Source: Bathynomus jamesi
Lineage: Eukaryota > Arthropoda > Malacostraca > Isopoda > Cirolanidae
Length of the DNA: 64,000 nucleotides
NCBI GenBank assembly: GCA_023014485.1
Contig: JAJOZX010000088.1
Location: 735,001 to 799,000, forward strand
Direction of reading: 5' to 3'
The notes under the pieces were generated by a model that was given only the letters and a program-made list of their open reading frames with translations, was not told the DNA's origin and made no database searches. Position numbers and translations under genes: made by a program. Positions within the stretch are counted from its first letter, which is position 1, and each line of letters opens with the position of its first letter. Positions 10,865 to 20,198 of the stretch are shown here, piece by piece.

Positions 10865-11678
10865 ATATATATATATACACACATCAAAATACACACTTTA
10901 AGTTCTACCACGCTTGTTCTTTTTTTAAAATTTCTTAACCATTTTTTTTAGATTTAGTTTAATAATGAATCCTCCTTAAGTTCTGCAATGTTCATGTTTT
11001 GTATACATTCTCTCTTCGTTATAAAAGATGAAGTCATGTCTTGCCTAAGCATTTAATTGTAAATCTTAAACCTTTAATTTTTACTCATATGCATATTTTA
11101 GTGTAAAGATGCATAGTTCAATTTCCACTTTTAGTTAACTTGGCAGATCATTATAACATCAGACCTGAAAATACGCGGTTTAAGATAAAAATATGGCTTC
11201 ATCTTCAAATATCTTGTTTATTCGTTTAAACATTACCACAGCTAAAAGATTTACTTTATTTTCAAATATTGTGCAAAAATAAGGCAGCCCTTTCAACATT
11301 TAATAATAATGATGTTAGCTATTTATGGGTATATAAACCCAAAAAAATTCTTCCATGTTAATTCAGAATTAGACTCAAAGGCTGAGCACTACCCGTACAT
11401 TTTTGCAGTAAATTACAGTAAGAAAAAGTCTTTATCTTCTCCTTCGAGCCTTGCTCTGTTCAGAGAACTTAGTCATTAAAATTTCCCGATACGTTATAAG
11501 AAGAATCCGGGAATCTTCAGAGAATTTAGTAAGCCTCCCAGAATCCTCCGAGCCACTATAGAAGAACTCGGAGAGTAGTATAGAAGAAACTACTGCAAGT
11601 AACAAATCCGTTGCTGCCACCTAACTAGAACCCCCGTCGACTTCGAACCAACCCAGGCCATAGACAGAGGGGTTAACA
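10440..11678 (+). mobile_element. 3' LTR with an internal module replacement
   Basis: Starts TGTAAAAATGAACC and ends GGGTTAACA, matching the 5' LTR at 2805-3853. Compared with that copy it carries a foreign ~245-bp segment at about 10668-10912 in place of the ~45 bp at 3046-3089. The segment is a near copy of the LTR terminus plus its right flank (11623-11871), including the CTAGAACCCCCGTCGACTTC end, the GCATCAAAAATACAC module and a TA/TG run. The 5' LTR lacks it, so the change occurred after, or independently of, insertion. No clear target duplication was found. Confidence 0.75.
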
Positions 11679-11762
11679 TAGATACACGCATCAAAAATAC
11701 ACATTTATATATAAGCTTCAAAATAATAGTGCAGAAGAATTCTATATACAATACATGGATAA

Positions 11763-11824
<62 letters not shown>

Positions 11825-11880
11825 ATATATATATACACACATCAAAATACACACTTTAAGTTCTACCACGCTTAAACAAA
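11679..11880. repeat. Microsatellite-bearing flank of the LTR element
   Basis: Module GCATCAAAAATACAC...AAGCTTCAAAATAATAGTGC followed by a long TA run and a TG run, then ACACTTTAAGTTCTACCACGCTT. Near-identical to 10723-10914. Confidence 0.8.
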
Positions 11881-11891
11881 ATACTAAACTC

Positions 11892-12590
11892 TCACGTAAT
11901 GAAGTCCACTGTTACATCCTCATTACTCTGTACTACACAATAAACATGATTTAACATTAATTCACCACTTATAGTATGTAGATATCTATATTCAAAATAA
12001 AGGGCTTTCAAATCAAAAGCACGCAGAAAGATGGCATCGTTTGCCACAGCATTATCATTAAATTCAAGTTTATAAACATTCCTTTCCAAACGAGGGTTTG
12101 TTGTTTCCGATCCCAGCTTTTCAACCGTAAAATCTTCACAAATCATATCGGCAATTGAAGTATGCTTCTAAATCGTGACGACAATTGCACGTTATATAAA
12201 GAAATAGTTCTTCAGTGTGAACAGTGAAGGTGAGCTCAGGCCTGAACCGCTCAAGTCCTTTGTACCAAAGTTCTTGATATTTCGAGGAGTCTGTGCCTTC
12301 TAAATACGCATCCAGTTCCCAACCATTCTCACCTTGTTCCTCCTACACTTGTAAAATCATCGAGCAGAGCGGTGTACGCGTATTCAAGCACCGTGTCAAA
12401 ATAACGCATATCAACAACACATGCGTCTAATATAGGTTTTAGTTTGCGGAAGCCAACGACCTCAAACATTCTGTCGAGAATGAAACGGCTTCGCTGCGGA
12501 TAAGGGCGTTATTGTCAGCTGCATAGTTGGTTTGTATCACGATTTATGCAGAACGTACAAATAACGGTGTATGAGGGCACATCACTAATC
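11892..12590 (-). pseudogene. Uncharacterised broken gene (possible Polinton accessory)
   Basis: Minus-strand coding traces span this stretch in alternating frames. One open part at 12150-12480 (minus) contains a Trp/Tyr/Glu-rich reading with WYKGLERFRPELTF and CNCRHDLEAYF. A second open part, 11892-12146, has a good ATG and 84 codons (start MICEDFTVEKLG). I recognise no family. Frame changes near 12350 and 12170 suggest decay. It lies downstream of 12593-12859 and 13183-13914 on the same strand. A block of similar short proteins or one broken longer one are both possible. Confidence 0.4.
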
Positions 12591-12592
12591 TG

Positions 12593-12859
12593 TTAACTTT
12601 TTGTGTCTACACCTACAGGTATTTTATAACGGTCCTCGCCCCACTTCTCAACCACCACGAAGATTCTGTTCACCTCCTCAACACTTAAATAAATAACATT
12701 CCGTTTACCAGAGTTTGACTGTCTACATTTCGTTTCAAGTACATAATTAATAGCACCAGTATTACGCATGAACACACGCACGGACTTCGACACGGACACA
12801 TCGTATACTGCATTGAGGATACTGCTCAACGGAAGCTCCATCTGTTGTAAGGAGTGCAC
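12593..12859 (-). CDS. Uncharacterised small ORF, relative of 13183-13914
   Basis: 88 codons on the minus strand; the first credible ATG gives MHSLQQMELPLSSILNAV. The reading NYVLETKCRQ...IFVVVEKWGEDRYKIP parallels DYVLELNCVK...VWVVNLVDDSCDQRYYVM in the 260-residue ORF at 13183, suggesting tandem paralogues or a repeated domain. No known family recognised, no membrane segment or signal peptide. Possibly a fragment. Confidence 0.4.
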   Translation of the reverse strand: MHSLQQMELPLSSILNAVYDVSVSKSVRVFMRNTGAINYVLETKCRQSNSGKRNVIYLSVEEVNRIFVVVEKWGEDRYKIPVGVDTKS

Positions 12860-13182
12860 GTCCAGCCGGGTTAAGCTCTGAGGTGACTATGAGCAGCCGG
12901 TGGGCGGTTTGGCTCGGCCGGAGGTGTGGAGAAATGAGTCACACGGGGTGCGTCATACCGAGTGTCTGATTCGCGTATTGGGTTGTTCCAACATGAAAGA
13001 ACCGAGGCGCGAATCCTACAAATATTTGTAGCCCATTATACCGGGCAATCGTTTAGAGAATTTTTCCATCTACGATATATGAAGTAATATCGACTTTATT
13101 GTTTTATCACTCCCACTCCCTGGAATGTGCACCATACATCTTCGTTCATTCAACACTATTTTCTCGAACTACGCACATTTTA

Positions 13183-13914
13183 TTAACACTCCGGTGTTCT
13201 ATTTGAGAGAAACATGTATCTATATTTATCCCTTTTACTTAACAAGCGATACTCATCCCTAAACTCTATTAAAAACTCGAAGAAGCCTTCAGCCACAACT
13301 TCACTGCGAACCTCATCATGATATACATGGACGTAATGATAAAAATATTTTAGGCTGTCCAAAATCACAAGATTTACATTCTCCGCCGCAGGGTATACGT
13401 AATCGGTATGATGTAACATGACATAATACCTTTGGTCACACGAATCATCAACGAGGTTCACAACCCACACCCGCTGTTTCTCTTCTGCATGGGTTGTTTC
13501 TTTCACTTTGCGGTGTATGTGCTCCTTTACGCAATTTAGTTCTAAAACGTAGTCCAGTACATCGTTCGAGCTAAGAAAGCCCGCAATCCTCTCGCCAGAA
13601 TATCCATAGAGTATTTGGAAATCTTGTTCCTCACGCTTCGCACGATTCAATGTGGCCTTAAAATCTTCAAAGGAGGGAGGACTAGAGATTCTTTGAGTGT
13701 TCACCACATCTGTAGACTTTATCGAGTACCACTTTATGAATGTCGAGCACGCAATATTAAAAGTAGCCATCACTGTTTTCTGTCTACACGAGAATTTTTC
13801 AACAGGTAAAATACGTGTCTCAGAACCAGAGCTTGCCGAGGTCAACTGAACAGGCAGGTCGGAGATGTGTCCCGATTCAGGAGTCACGTGACCCCTTTGA
13901 TTTGACTGCTTCAT
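13183..13914 (-). CDS. Uncharacterised protein (~243 codons), possible Polinton accessory
   Basis: The open frame runs to 13965, but its beginning reads through a CA microsatellite. The first ATG is at 13914 (MKQSNQRG) and a second is at 13770 (MATFNIAC). The body is a soluble alpha/beta-looking protein rich in Tyr, Glu and aromatic residues, with VWVVNLVDDSCDQRYYVM and VHVYHDEVRSEVVAEGFFEF. I recognise no family and see no catalytic signature. It is on the same strand as the Polinton polymerase. Its upstream flank (13985-14080) resembles the sequence that follows the polymerase stop in the array (21370-21440). It may therefore be a Polinton gene separated by later insertions. No frameshift is visible within it. 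Confidence 0.55.
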   Translation of the reverse strand: MKQSNQRGHVTPESGHISDLPVQLTSASSGSETRILPVEKFSCRQKTVMATFNIACSTFIKWYSIKSTDVVNTQRISSPPSFEDFKATLNRAKREEQDFQILYGYSGERIAGFLSSNDVLDYVLELNCVKEHIHRKVKETTHAEEKQRVWVVNLVDDSCDQRYYVMLHHTDYVYPAAENVNLVILDSLKYFYHYVHVYHDEVRSEVVAEGFFEFLIEFRDEYRLLSKRDKYRYMFLSNRTPEC

Positions 13915-13965
13915 ACAGTGGGTGGTACTTAGATTTTTCCTGCACACACACAGACACACACACAC

Positions 13966-14070
13966 ACACGCAAAGGAGAAAATGAAACGCTAAATGAAAC
14001 ATGATTTATTTTAATTAGAAAAATAAATAAACTGTAAAACATCGTCAACAAGTAAATAGTCTCTAATTCA

Positions 14071-14102
<32 letters not shown>
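13966..14102. repeat. CA and TA microsatellites with polB-flank-like sequence
   Basis: A CA run (about 13943-13970), then AATTAGAAAAATAAATAAACTG...TAAATAGTCT, which resembles the stretch AATTGAAAATAAATAAACTG...TAAATAGACAG beside each polymerase fragment in the array. It ends in a TA run where the next transposon begins. Confidence 0.6.
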
Positions 14103-14105
<3 letters not shown>

Positions 14106-14599
14106 GGCGGGTCGATTTTCTACATGTTTTGAAATCGCAAAGTGAATAAGTGCCCAATAGTTAGGTTTGGTTGAGAAATGAACCCAAAAATTTTTTAGAG
14201 CAAACGGATAAGGGCCTGCTTGCGGATTTGCAATTAAAGTTTTTATGGTTTTTTACCCAATTTTCGTCATACGCGATAGGTAAACTCGTCATTTTTGAAG
14301 ACATAATATTAATAATTATAGATGTAGCAACTCAGTATCATTTTCTATCCCAAGAGGAGACAATGCCTAATGTATATCATGTATTTTAAGTGTAAAATGA
14401 AAAAATTTCGTTGAAAAAACATGCATTTTTGCTAATTTATTCACATATTTTGGCTACAAAACTTGAAAAAATACTTTCGAAAGGTGATAAATCCAAAAAA
14501 ATCACGTTCTCATGTAAAAATAAAAACTATTCCCATAAATCATCATAAGATTGAGAATAAGGTCCTTTTGATATAAATGCAGGACGCATCTTCCTGCTC

Positions 14600-16398
14600 A
14601 CTACTTTAGTAAGGATACATCTGTGACGAGTTTCGAACCCGTACACGGTATGGGGAAGCCCCTGCCACTAATTTCACACTCCTCTCAACACTCTGAGAGT
14701 GAGAAGGCAAGTCTGGAATGTCTGGCTTAGTGTTAGTGTCCATGAATGACTGGATTTCTTCATCAGATAGGTGCTATGTGGTAGGTGGTTCCATGACATC
14801 AGGGTCAGTGAGGTCGATGAACTCATGCCAGTGATTTGCATTCCAATTCACCTGGGGAATTTTCTTCCCTGCTTCCTGGTTGCTCTCCATTCTATAAATG
14901 AAAAATGAAAATGAAAATATAAATATAAATAAAAATATAAATGAAAAATAGTACTCAAATATTGCCGTTTCAATAATACAAACAAATTACTCACTTAAAG
15001 TGACAATTATAATATTTTTTCCATATTTTTTGGAGAATAACTCGGCTTTGGCAAAAAAAAAAATGATAATTACAAGAAGCGCAAAATTTACCTGTGTCTG
15101 AGAGTGAGTATAGTCTGAAGCCCAAGATTCCTGATTCTGTCTTCATCATCTTTCACCATGGCATAGAGGATGTTCTCAGGTCGGAGGCAGAAAACATTAC
15201 CCTGGATGTTCTGTTTTACAATGAGTTTCACATCATCAAATGGAATCAGCCTCAGTCGGCTGATAGCAGAGAAGAGGATGCGAGGAGAATCATACAGCTT
15301 AGAGGATGCCTTTATCTCAAACCATGCAGGACCATAAACTCGAACAATGTAATGGACCAACTTTTTCAAACTCAGGTTTGGTCTGTTGTCTCTTGTGTAC
15401 AAACAAAGAAGTCGTATGGCAAGAGTTAACCATCTTGCATGGTTAAGTGGACCAATCTTCCAAGCAGCCCATCTGTCATCTACTCTTCCTGATCCGATCC
15501 CTCTGCAATACTCATACAGAAGCCTTTGATCATGACTGAGGTCTTTCAGTACTTCTTCTGGAATGTACCCTTCAATGATTGGAGTTTCCACAGCTTCAAA
15601 CTGTACCTGAAGTTCATCCTGGATATCTTCTGCTCACCTTTGCCCAAGGGGCCCACCGAAACTTCTTGGGCCAGTTGTCACTCTATCCTTTTTTTTGAAA
15701 AGAGCTTTTAGTGGAGTTCATTCTGATGCAGTGCGCAATCAATAGTGTGCAGTTTCCTCCCCAGAGTTTCTTCAAGTTTTACCACTAAACCACTCTTCCA
15801 GCCAGTGTTGGTTGCGATATTATCAAGAAGAATGGCTCGGATACTTTCAAGGCTATTATATTCTTCAAGAACACTGAGTGTCTCCTGAGCAAGGACCTCA
15901 CCAGTGGCGCCTATAACAGGAATTGTTCTGTGGGTCAAGTAGGCGCCAGGAGATTTTCCATCTTCATAGGTAAAGGTGAGGTGATGTTCTGCGTCAACAC
16001 ACTTTCTGAGAACAGTTTCCCCTTCAGGTGTCTCTATTTCTTTGTAAGTCATGGTATTCTCGTCAACCTTCTCATCCACACCAACACAAATGAGCTGTCT
16101 TTTTCTCTGATTCCACACCCTCACTAACTACCCTAATTTGGGCTTTGGCCCTGTTTAATTTGCACTTGTCAATCATGATGTGATTGATGTCAACTTCAGG
16201 TCTCAGTAGGTGTTTGATGTCATGGAGCAAGGCATTCCCAAGAGCTGCGCCTAGATTTGATTAACATTCACCTCTGACAACTTCCATAGCATATCTGGGA
16301 AACTTTAAAAGGCTGTAGTCTCCTGAAGGCCTCTTCCTAGGCTGCCATTCATCTTCTCCTTCCTGAAAATAAATGGAAAATATTAATGCGTTTTCTGT

Positions 16399-16429
<31 letters not shown>

Positions 16430-17078
16430 TATATATAATTAATATAAATAAAAGGAAACTAACCTCGCCACCAGATGAACTGCTTGTAAGTCCAGGCAAC
16501 TCTGGAGGCTGTATGAAAGACCCTACTAGCTCAACTTCCTCCTGAGGTAGTACATGTTGCTGTCCTTGTTTGGCCTTCCTGTTTCTTTTAGCAGTAGCTG
16601 TGTCCACTGAAGACAGCTGGTATGCACCCTTAGGACCTGTTTTGGATCGCTGATCACGAGGGTATGCTCTTTCTTCAAGTGGCACCTTTGCGTTTCGAGG
16701 GCAAACACAGATGATGTGTTCTTGTGTACACTTATCCTTCTTACAGTATACTCTTGAATCACTGCAAGGCAAAATATCCAAAGAACAGGAACAGGCAGAA
16801 ATATAAAAAAGTTTGTCCAAATTAGCATCCAGATTTCGCTTGACATTTGCCTCAGCATGCTTGCGATTAATGTCTTTCACAAGAGTGAGTAGCTCTTTAA
16901 CCTTTCTGTCAATGGATTTCTCATTAATCAAAGGCAGCCTTGGATTCCCTGAAGACCAAATGGATTTTAAATCCTGGCTAACTTGCTGCACTAAGGCCCA
17001 AAAATCTGCGCCAGGGTTAGCATGATTAAGGTCATAATAGTATTGAATCAGCTGCCTGTAAGTGCTTGGTTCGGTCAT
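14600..17078 (-). pseudogene. Transposase related to 61404-62579, exon pieces and frameshifts
   Basis: In coding order on the minus strand: first open part 17078-16464, starting at MTEPSTYRQLIQYYYDLN and ending before GTTAGT; then about 16362-16260 (after TTTTCAG); then 16124-15708, with LLDNIATNTGWKSG (a catalytic-Asp-type block) and DCALHQNELH; then 15591-15095, with NHARWLTLAIRLL and FCLRPENILYAMVKDD, ending before GTAAATTT; and finally about 14893-14600 with HSQSVERSVKLV. The blocks match those of the 391-codon ORF at 61404 in order: DGTAVNTGRKGG, LLHGNELS, HSRWLTTANRFL, HPENILISMLHAD and HTQAVERLIKLV. Breaks near 16260, 16125 and 15700, and a stop near 14775, show decay. It would have been the nuclear transposase of the 14103 element. 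Confidence 0.7.
16398..16432. repeat. TTTA tetranucleotide microsatellite
   Basis: About eight TTTA units followed by TATATA, lying in an intron of the transposase remnant. Confidence 0.9.
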
Positions 17079-17229
17079 TAATAATTCACAAGGACCACCT
17101 CCATACCTTTCTTCACTTTTCTTTCAGGTCAAGTGTCTTGTTTTCGCTTTCGGCATTATTCACACCAGAAAATCAAATAATGAAAAGTGTTAATGCGAAT
17201 AGCAATATGTAAGAAATAAGCGTGAACGG

Positions 17230-17713
17230 TCACAGGAAATATAATATTTTACCATTATTTTTTAATAAAGATGCATAATAATTGGTTCCCAAGCCAGTAA
17301 AAGTTTGTTTTCGAAATAGTGAGGTCTGGAACTTATTATGAGCTCGTTTAACTAGAACATCCAGGAAAGGTAAACTATTATTTGTTTCGTTTTCACATGT
17401 GTACTTAATATTACTATGTTGTTTATTAAGATAATGAAGAAAAAGTTTTACGTGTGAAGGATGTTTAAATATTAAGAAAGTGTCATCCACGTATCTTCTA
17501 TAATATATGGGTTTAAAACTATTAGGACAACTTTTCAACCAAATTTCTTCGTAATGGCAAAGAAATGCATTTGCTAGTGTTGGGCTCAACGGGGAACCCA
17601 TAGCTACCCTATCAATTTGGCTGTAAAGGTTGCTATTAAATAAGAAAAGATTATCAAAACACGCTATTTCGAGGAGGTTTTTAAATTGAGTCTGAGTGAG
17701 GCCATTAATAACG
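17230..17713 (-). pseudogene. Penelope-like reverse transcriptase fragment
   Basis: On the minus strand the open reading runs from GLTQTQFKNLLEIACF through GVAMGSPLSP-type (here RVAMGSPLSPTLAN) to YRRYVDDTFLIF, with the RT catalytic YVDD, and then TSLFRKQTFTGLGTNYYAS. These are the canonical palm and thumb blocks of Penelope-like elements. The upstream RT motifs and the GIY-YIG endonuclease are missing. The downstream half of such a protein is found on the opposite strand at 20199, beginning about where this fragment stops. It is a truncated, inactive copy. Confidence 0.85.
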
Positions 17714-17770
17714 TCTGAAGTACAAAAAATAAACGAAAATGTTTGCCGTTGTGTTGGTCCTTCTTTTCAT
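17714..17770 (+). mobile_element. PLE 3'-terminal fragment
   Basis: The 57 bp starting AACGTCTGAAGTACAAAAAA and ending CTTCTTTTCAT are the same as the PLE terminus at 21231-21290. They lie in plus orientation against the minus-strand RT fragment. They include the 3' half of the hammerhead-like motif but not CTGATGA. Confidence 0.8.
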
Positions 17771-18109
17771 CTGTAAGCTCCGTTTCCCTAAGGAGAAGTC
17801 AATAGCTTTGATATATATATATATATATATATTAGGCGTGGTCGAAGTTGGTACCAGAAAGCGAATAAACATCCAGTAGTTGTCGTTTCATCTATGAAAT
17901 GTGAAAATCACAAAGAAATGCATTTTGATAAAAGATCAGAATGCGAATTTAGCTTTTAAGTTTTTAATTTTTTCTGTTGTCGCTTCATGTGTAAAATCCC
18001 GTATGCGGCATAGGCGCAACCAAAACAAAGCAAACCCAAAATTATTAACTTGTTTCTATAAGCATAAATATCAACGTTTTGCTTGTATTTTTATATAATT
18101 ATTAATTAT
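17771..18109. mobile_element. TA run plus diverged TAGG-type transposon end
   Basis: After a TA run, TTAGGCGTGGTCGAAG...GCGAATAAACATCCAGTAGTTG at 17834 onward aligns loosely with the 14103 end (TAGGGCGGGTCGATT...GTGAATAAGTGCCCAATAGTTAG) in the same orientation. It is probably the left end of another, more diverged member. It is interrupted at 18110 by the CACAGGCCTGC element. No gene of its own. Confidence 0.5.
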
Positions 18110-20185
18110 CACAGGCCTGCAAAATTGAGGGTCCTAAAAACTTTTTTGAAATTGTATGCTGGTTTTATAGGAATTTGGGGTGCTAAATCCAAAAACGGCC
18201 TCAGATTTGCTCCATCACGTATAGTTTTTTCACAATTTGCTATGACGTTTTTATGTTGTAATATGTTACTGAATAAAATAAGTAAAGAATTACCACATGA
18301 AACCTATTTCCTGACCATTTCTGAATATATTTATTTTAAAAAACTATAAAACTTGGATACTTACATCTTTACTTAGTGGAATGGCTTAGTAGTCCCGTTT
18401 TCTTTTGCCAGTGAAGCTGCGCCTGTTGCATTTCCTTTTGTGCGCTGCTTCCGGATTTTCATGATGCAGCATCCAGCAATAATCCCCCATCATAGTAACG
18501 TTCCACCGGCCTTGGTATCTCTTTTCCATCTCCTTAATGTCTTGATGGAAACGTTCTCCCTGTTCCTCACTTACTGCACCTAGATTTTCTGGGAAAAAGT
18601 CCAAGTGTGCATTCAAGAAATGAATTTTGATACTCATTGAGCATCCCAAAGCTTTGAATTTCTCCAGCATGTTTTCAACAATGAGTGCATATTCAGGGTC
18701 CTTATTATTCCCAAGGAACTTACTAACCACACTTTTGAAGGAATTCCAAGCCTCTTTTTCTACTTCAGTCATCGTAGACAAGAAGTTTTCATCTGACAGC
18801 AGTCTTCTAATGTCTGGGCCTACAAAAATACCTTCTCTTAATTTTGCTTCTGATAGGTTAGGGAACTTCTTGCAGAGGTACTTAAAGCATTCTCCACTTT
18901 TTTCTAATGCCTTAAAAAACTGTTTCATGAGGCCTAGTTTTATATGAAGAGGTGGTAGAAGTACTTTCTTTGGGTCAACAAGATTTTTACGCAAAATATT
19001 CTTGCTTCCAGGTTCTAGAGATCTTTGTGGCCAGTGTTTTTGCTCCCAGTGTTGACTCTTTGCTCTGCTATCCCATTCACAAAGGAAACATGGGAACTTA
19101 GTATATCCTCCCTGCTGTCCCAGAAGCATGCACAATACCTTAAGGTCTCCACAAATCATCCAGTGATGATCATAATATTTTATCTTTGTAAGAACCAATT
19201 CCAAATTCTCATAACTTTCTTGGAGATGTACCGAGTGACCAACAGGTACAGAGGCATACTTGTTCACATTGTGCAAAAGAACAGCTTTTAGACTTCTTTT
19301 AGAAGAGTCGATGAAAAGTCTCCATTCATCCGCTTTGTACTCAATGCCAAATGCCTGTACCAAACCATCAATATCACTACAGTAAACTAAACTGCCCTCA
19401 TGTGAAAAGTAGTGAATAAACTCCTTTTCTCTTCTTCTATACAAATATATCGATGTTCCAGCTGATAATAAATTTCTTTCTTTTAATCTGGAGCCTAAGA
19501 GTTCAGCAGATTCCTTGGATAATCCCAAATCTCTCACTAAATCGTTTAGTTCAGATTGAGTGAACAACTGGGGGTCTTGACTTCCTATATCACACTGAAA
19601 TTCTTCATGATCAGTATCTGAACCAGAATTACTAGGCAAATCTCCCAATGTTTCTGGTGGAAGCGGAACTGGAACTTCTGGCCCATGAGGAACAGGTCGA
19701 AAAGCTGATGGAAGATTTGGATAGAATATGGCTTTCTTATTTTTTGAGTTATAGCCTTTAACATCACAAGAGCAAAAATAGCAGTCATCACAGTGATTTT
19801 TTTGGCTCCCTCCATACCATTGGCACACCAAATCTGAATGCTTTCTTTTTGCCTTTACACCATTTCCTTAGATCCTCTACGCAAATAAAACAAACTTTGT
19901 GTGGTACCCATGGTTTGTCTTGAATGAATCATTGTGCGCACGTCATGAAATCTGAGTAACAACTGACTCATACGGCTTGGCAACCCAGTATTTATAGTCT
20001 CTTAGAAGTTTCTAGTAATTTCCGGATATCTGGCATTTTCTCGAAGTCGCTTCACAAAAAAATCGAATTTGTAAAATAACTTTGTGTCGTATGACATTTT
20101 TTTTTGTGTTTTTCGAATTCAGCACACAAAAATACATTGTAAACAGCTAAAATTATGAAAAACGTTTTTCCATCGCAGGCCTGTG
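18110..20185 (-). mobile_element. 2.08-kb element with CACAGGCCTGC inverted ends
   Basis: The left tip CACAGGCCTGC (18110-18120) and right tip GCAGGCCTGTG (20175-20185) are perfect 11-bp inverted repeats. TTAT borders both sides and may be a short target duplication. The element holds one minus-strand gene of a widespread metazoan protein family that I believe is transposon-encoded but cannot name. It splits PLE sequence: the PLE open frame resumes immediately after the right tip. Its right portion is included in all six array units. Confidence 0.65.
18386..19831 (-). CDS. Transposon-type protein of unnamed family (481 codons open)
   Basis: A single open stretch of 481 codons. Cys-rich start: NHCDDCYFCSCDVKGYNSKNK, then YPNLPSAFRPVPHGPEVPVP. 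Mid-region: WRLFIDSSKRSLKAVLLHN and CGDLKVLCMLLGQQGGYTK with FPCFLCEWDSRA. C-terminal half: LPPLHIKLGLMKQF, FFPENLGAVSEEQGERFHQD and RWNVTMMGDYCW. These blocks occur together in many arthropod and other animal repeat proteins. The open part has no good ATG at its head. The reading continues upstream in another frame (ICVEDLRKWCK, FGVPMVWREPK), joined at a 7-T homopolymer near 19797-19803. The same 7-T run occurs in every array copy, so the break is real rather than one read error. Likely the DDE-type enzyme of the 18110-20185 element; function unproven. Confidence 0.6.
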   Translation of the reverse strand: MVCQWYGGSQKNHCDDCYFCSCDVKGYNSKNKKAIFYPNLPSAFRPVPHGPEVPVPLPPETLGDLPSNSGSDTDHEEFQCDIGSQDPQLFTQSELNDLVRDLGLSKESAELLGSRLKERNLLSAGTSIYLYRRREKEFIHYFSHEGSLVYCSDIDGLVQAFGIEYKADEWRLFIDSSKRSLKAVLLHNVNKYASVPVGHSVHLQESYENLELVLTKIKYYDHHWMICGDLKVLCMLLGQQGGYTKFPCFLCEWDSRAKSQHWEQKHWPQRSLEPGSKNILRKNLVDPKKVLLPPLHIKLGLMKQFFKALEKSGECFKYLCKKFPNLSEAKLREGIFVGPDIRRLLSDENFLSTMTEVEKEAWNSFKSVVSKFLGNNKDPEYALIVENMLEKFKALGCSMSIKIHFLNAHLDFFPENLGAVSEEQGERFHQDIKEMEKRYQGRWNVTMMGDYCWMLHHENPEAAHKRKCNRRSFTGKRKRDY

Positions 20186-20198
20186 TTATTTAAGTTGT

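Larger units (their letters stand above)
14103..17200 (-). mobile_element. Decayed TAGGG-ended transposon, one end found
   Basis: Starts TAGGGCGGGTCGATTTT directly after a TA run, closely resembling the tips at 5517 (TAGGGTGGATCAC) and 60962 (TAGGGTGGATCGATTTT). It contains a minus-strand transposase gene of the same wider family. No matching inverted end was found on the right; the element appears cut by PLE sequence at about 17200-17230, so the right boundary is approximate. A TA-repeat target would hide any 8-bp duplication. Confidence 0.65.

Noticed and set aside
10647..11838. Several 60-80-codon Tyr/Ile-rich frames over TA/TG runs here and throughout the window
   Set aside because: Translations of microsatellites ([12 protein letters not shown]), not genes.
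12900..13090. GC-rich stretch upstream of the unknown ORFs as a host promoter
   Set aside because: It lies between two minus-strand ORFs and has no TATA or initiator arrangement I can support.
18627..19291. Plus-strand frames of 106 and 88 codons opposite the 481-codon gene
   Set aside because: Shadow frames; the minus strand carries the conserved motifs. Their repetition at 21744 and 24488 only reflects the array.
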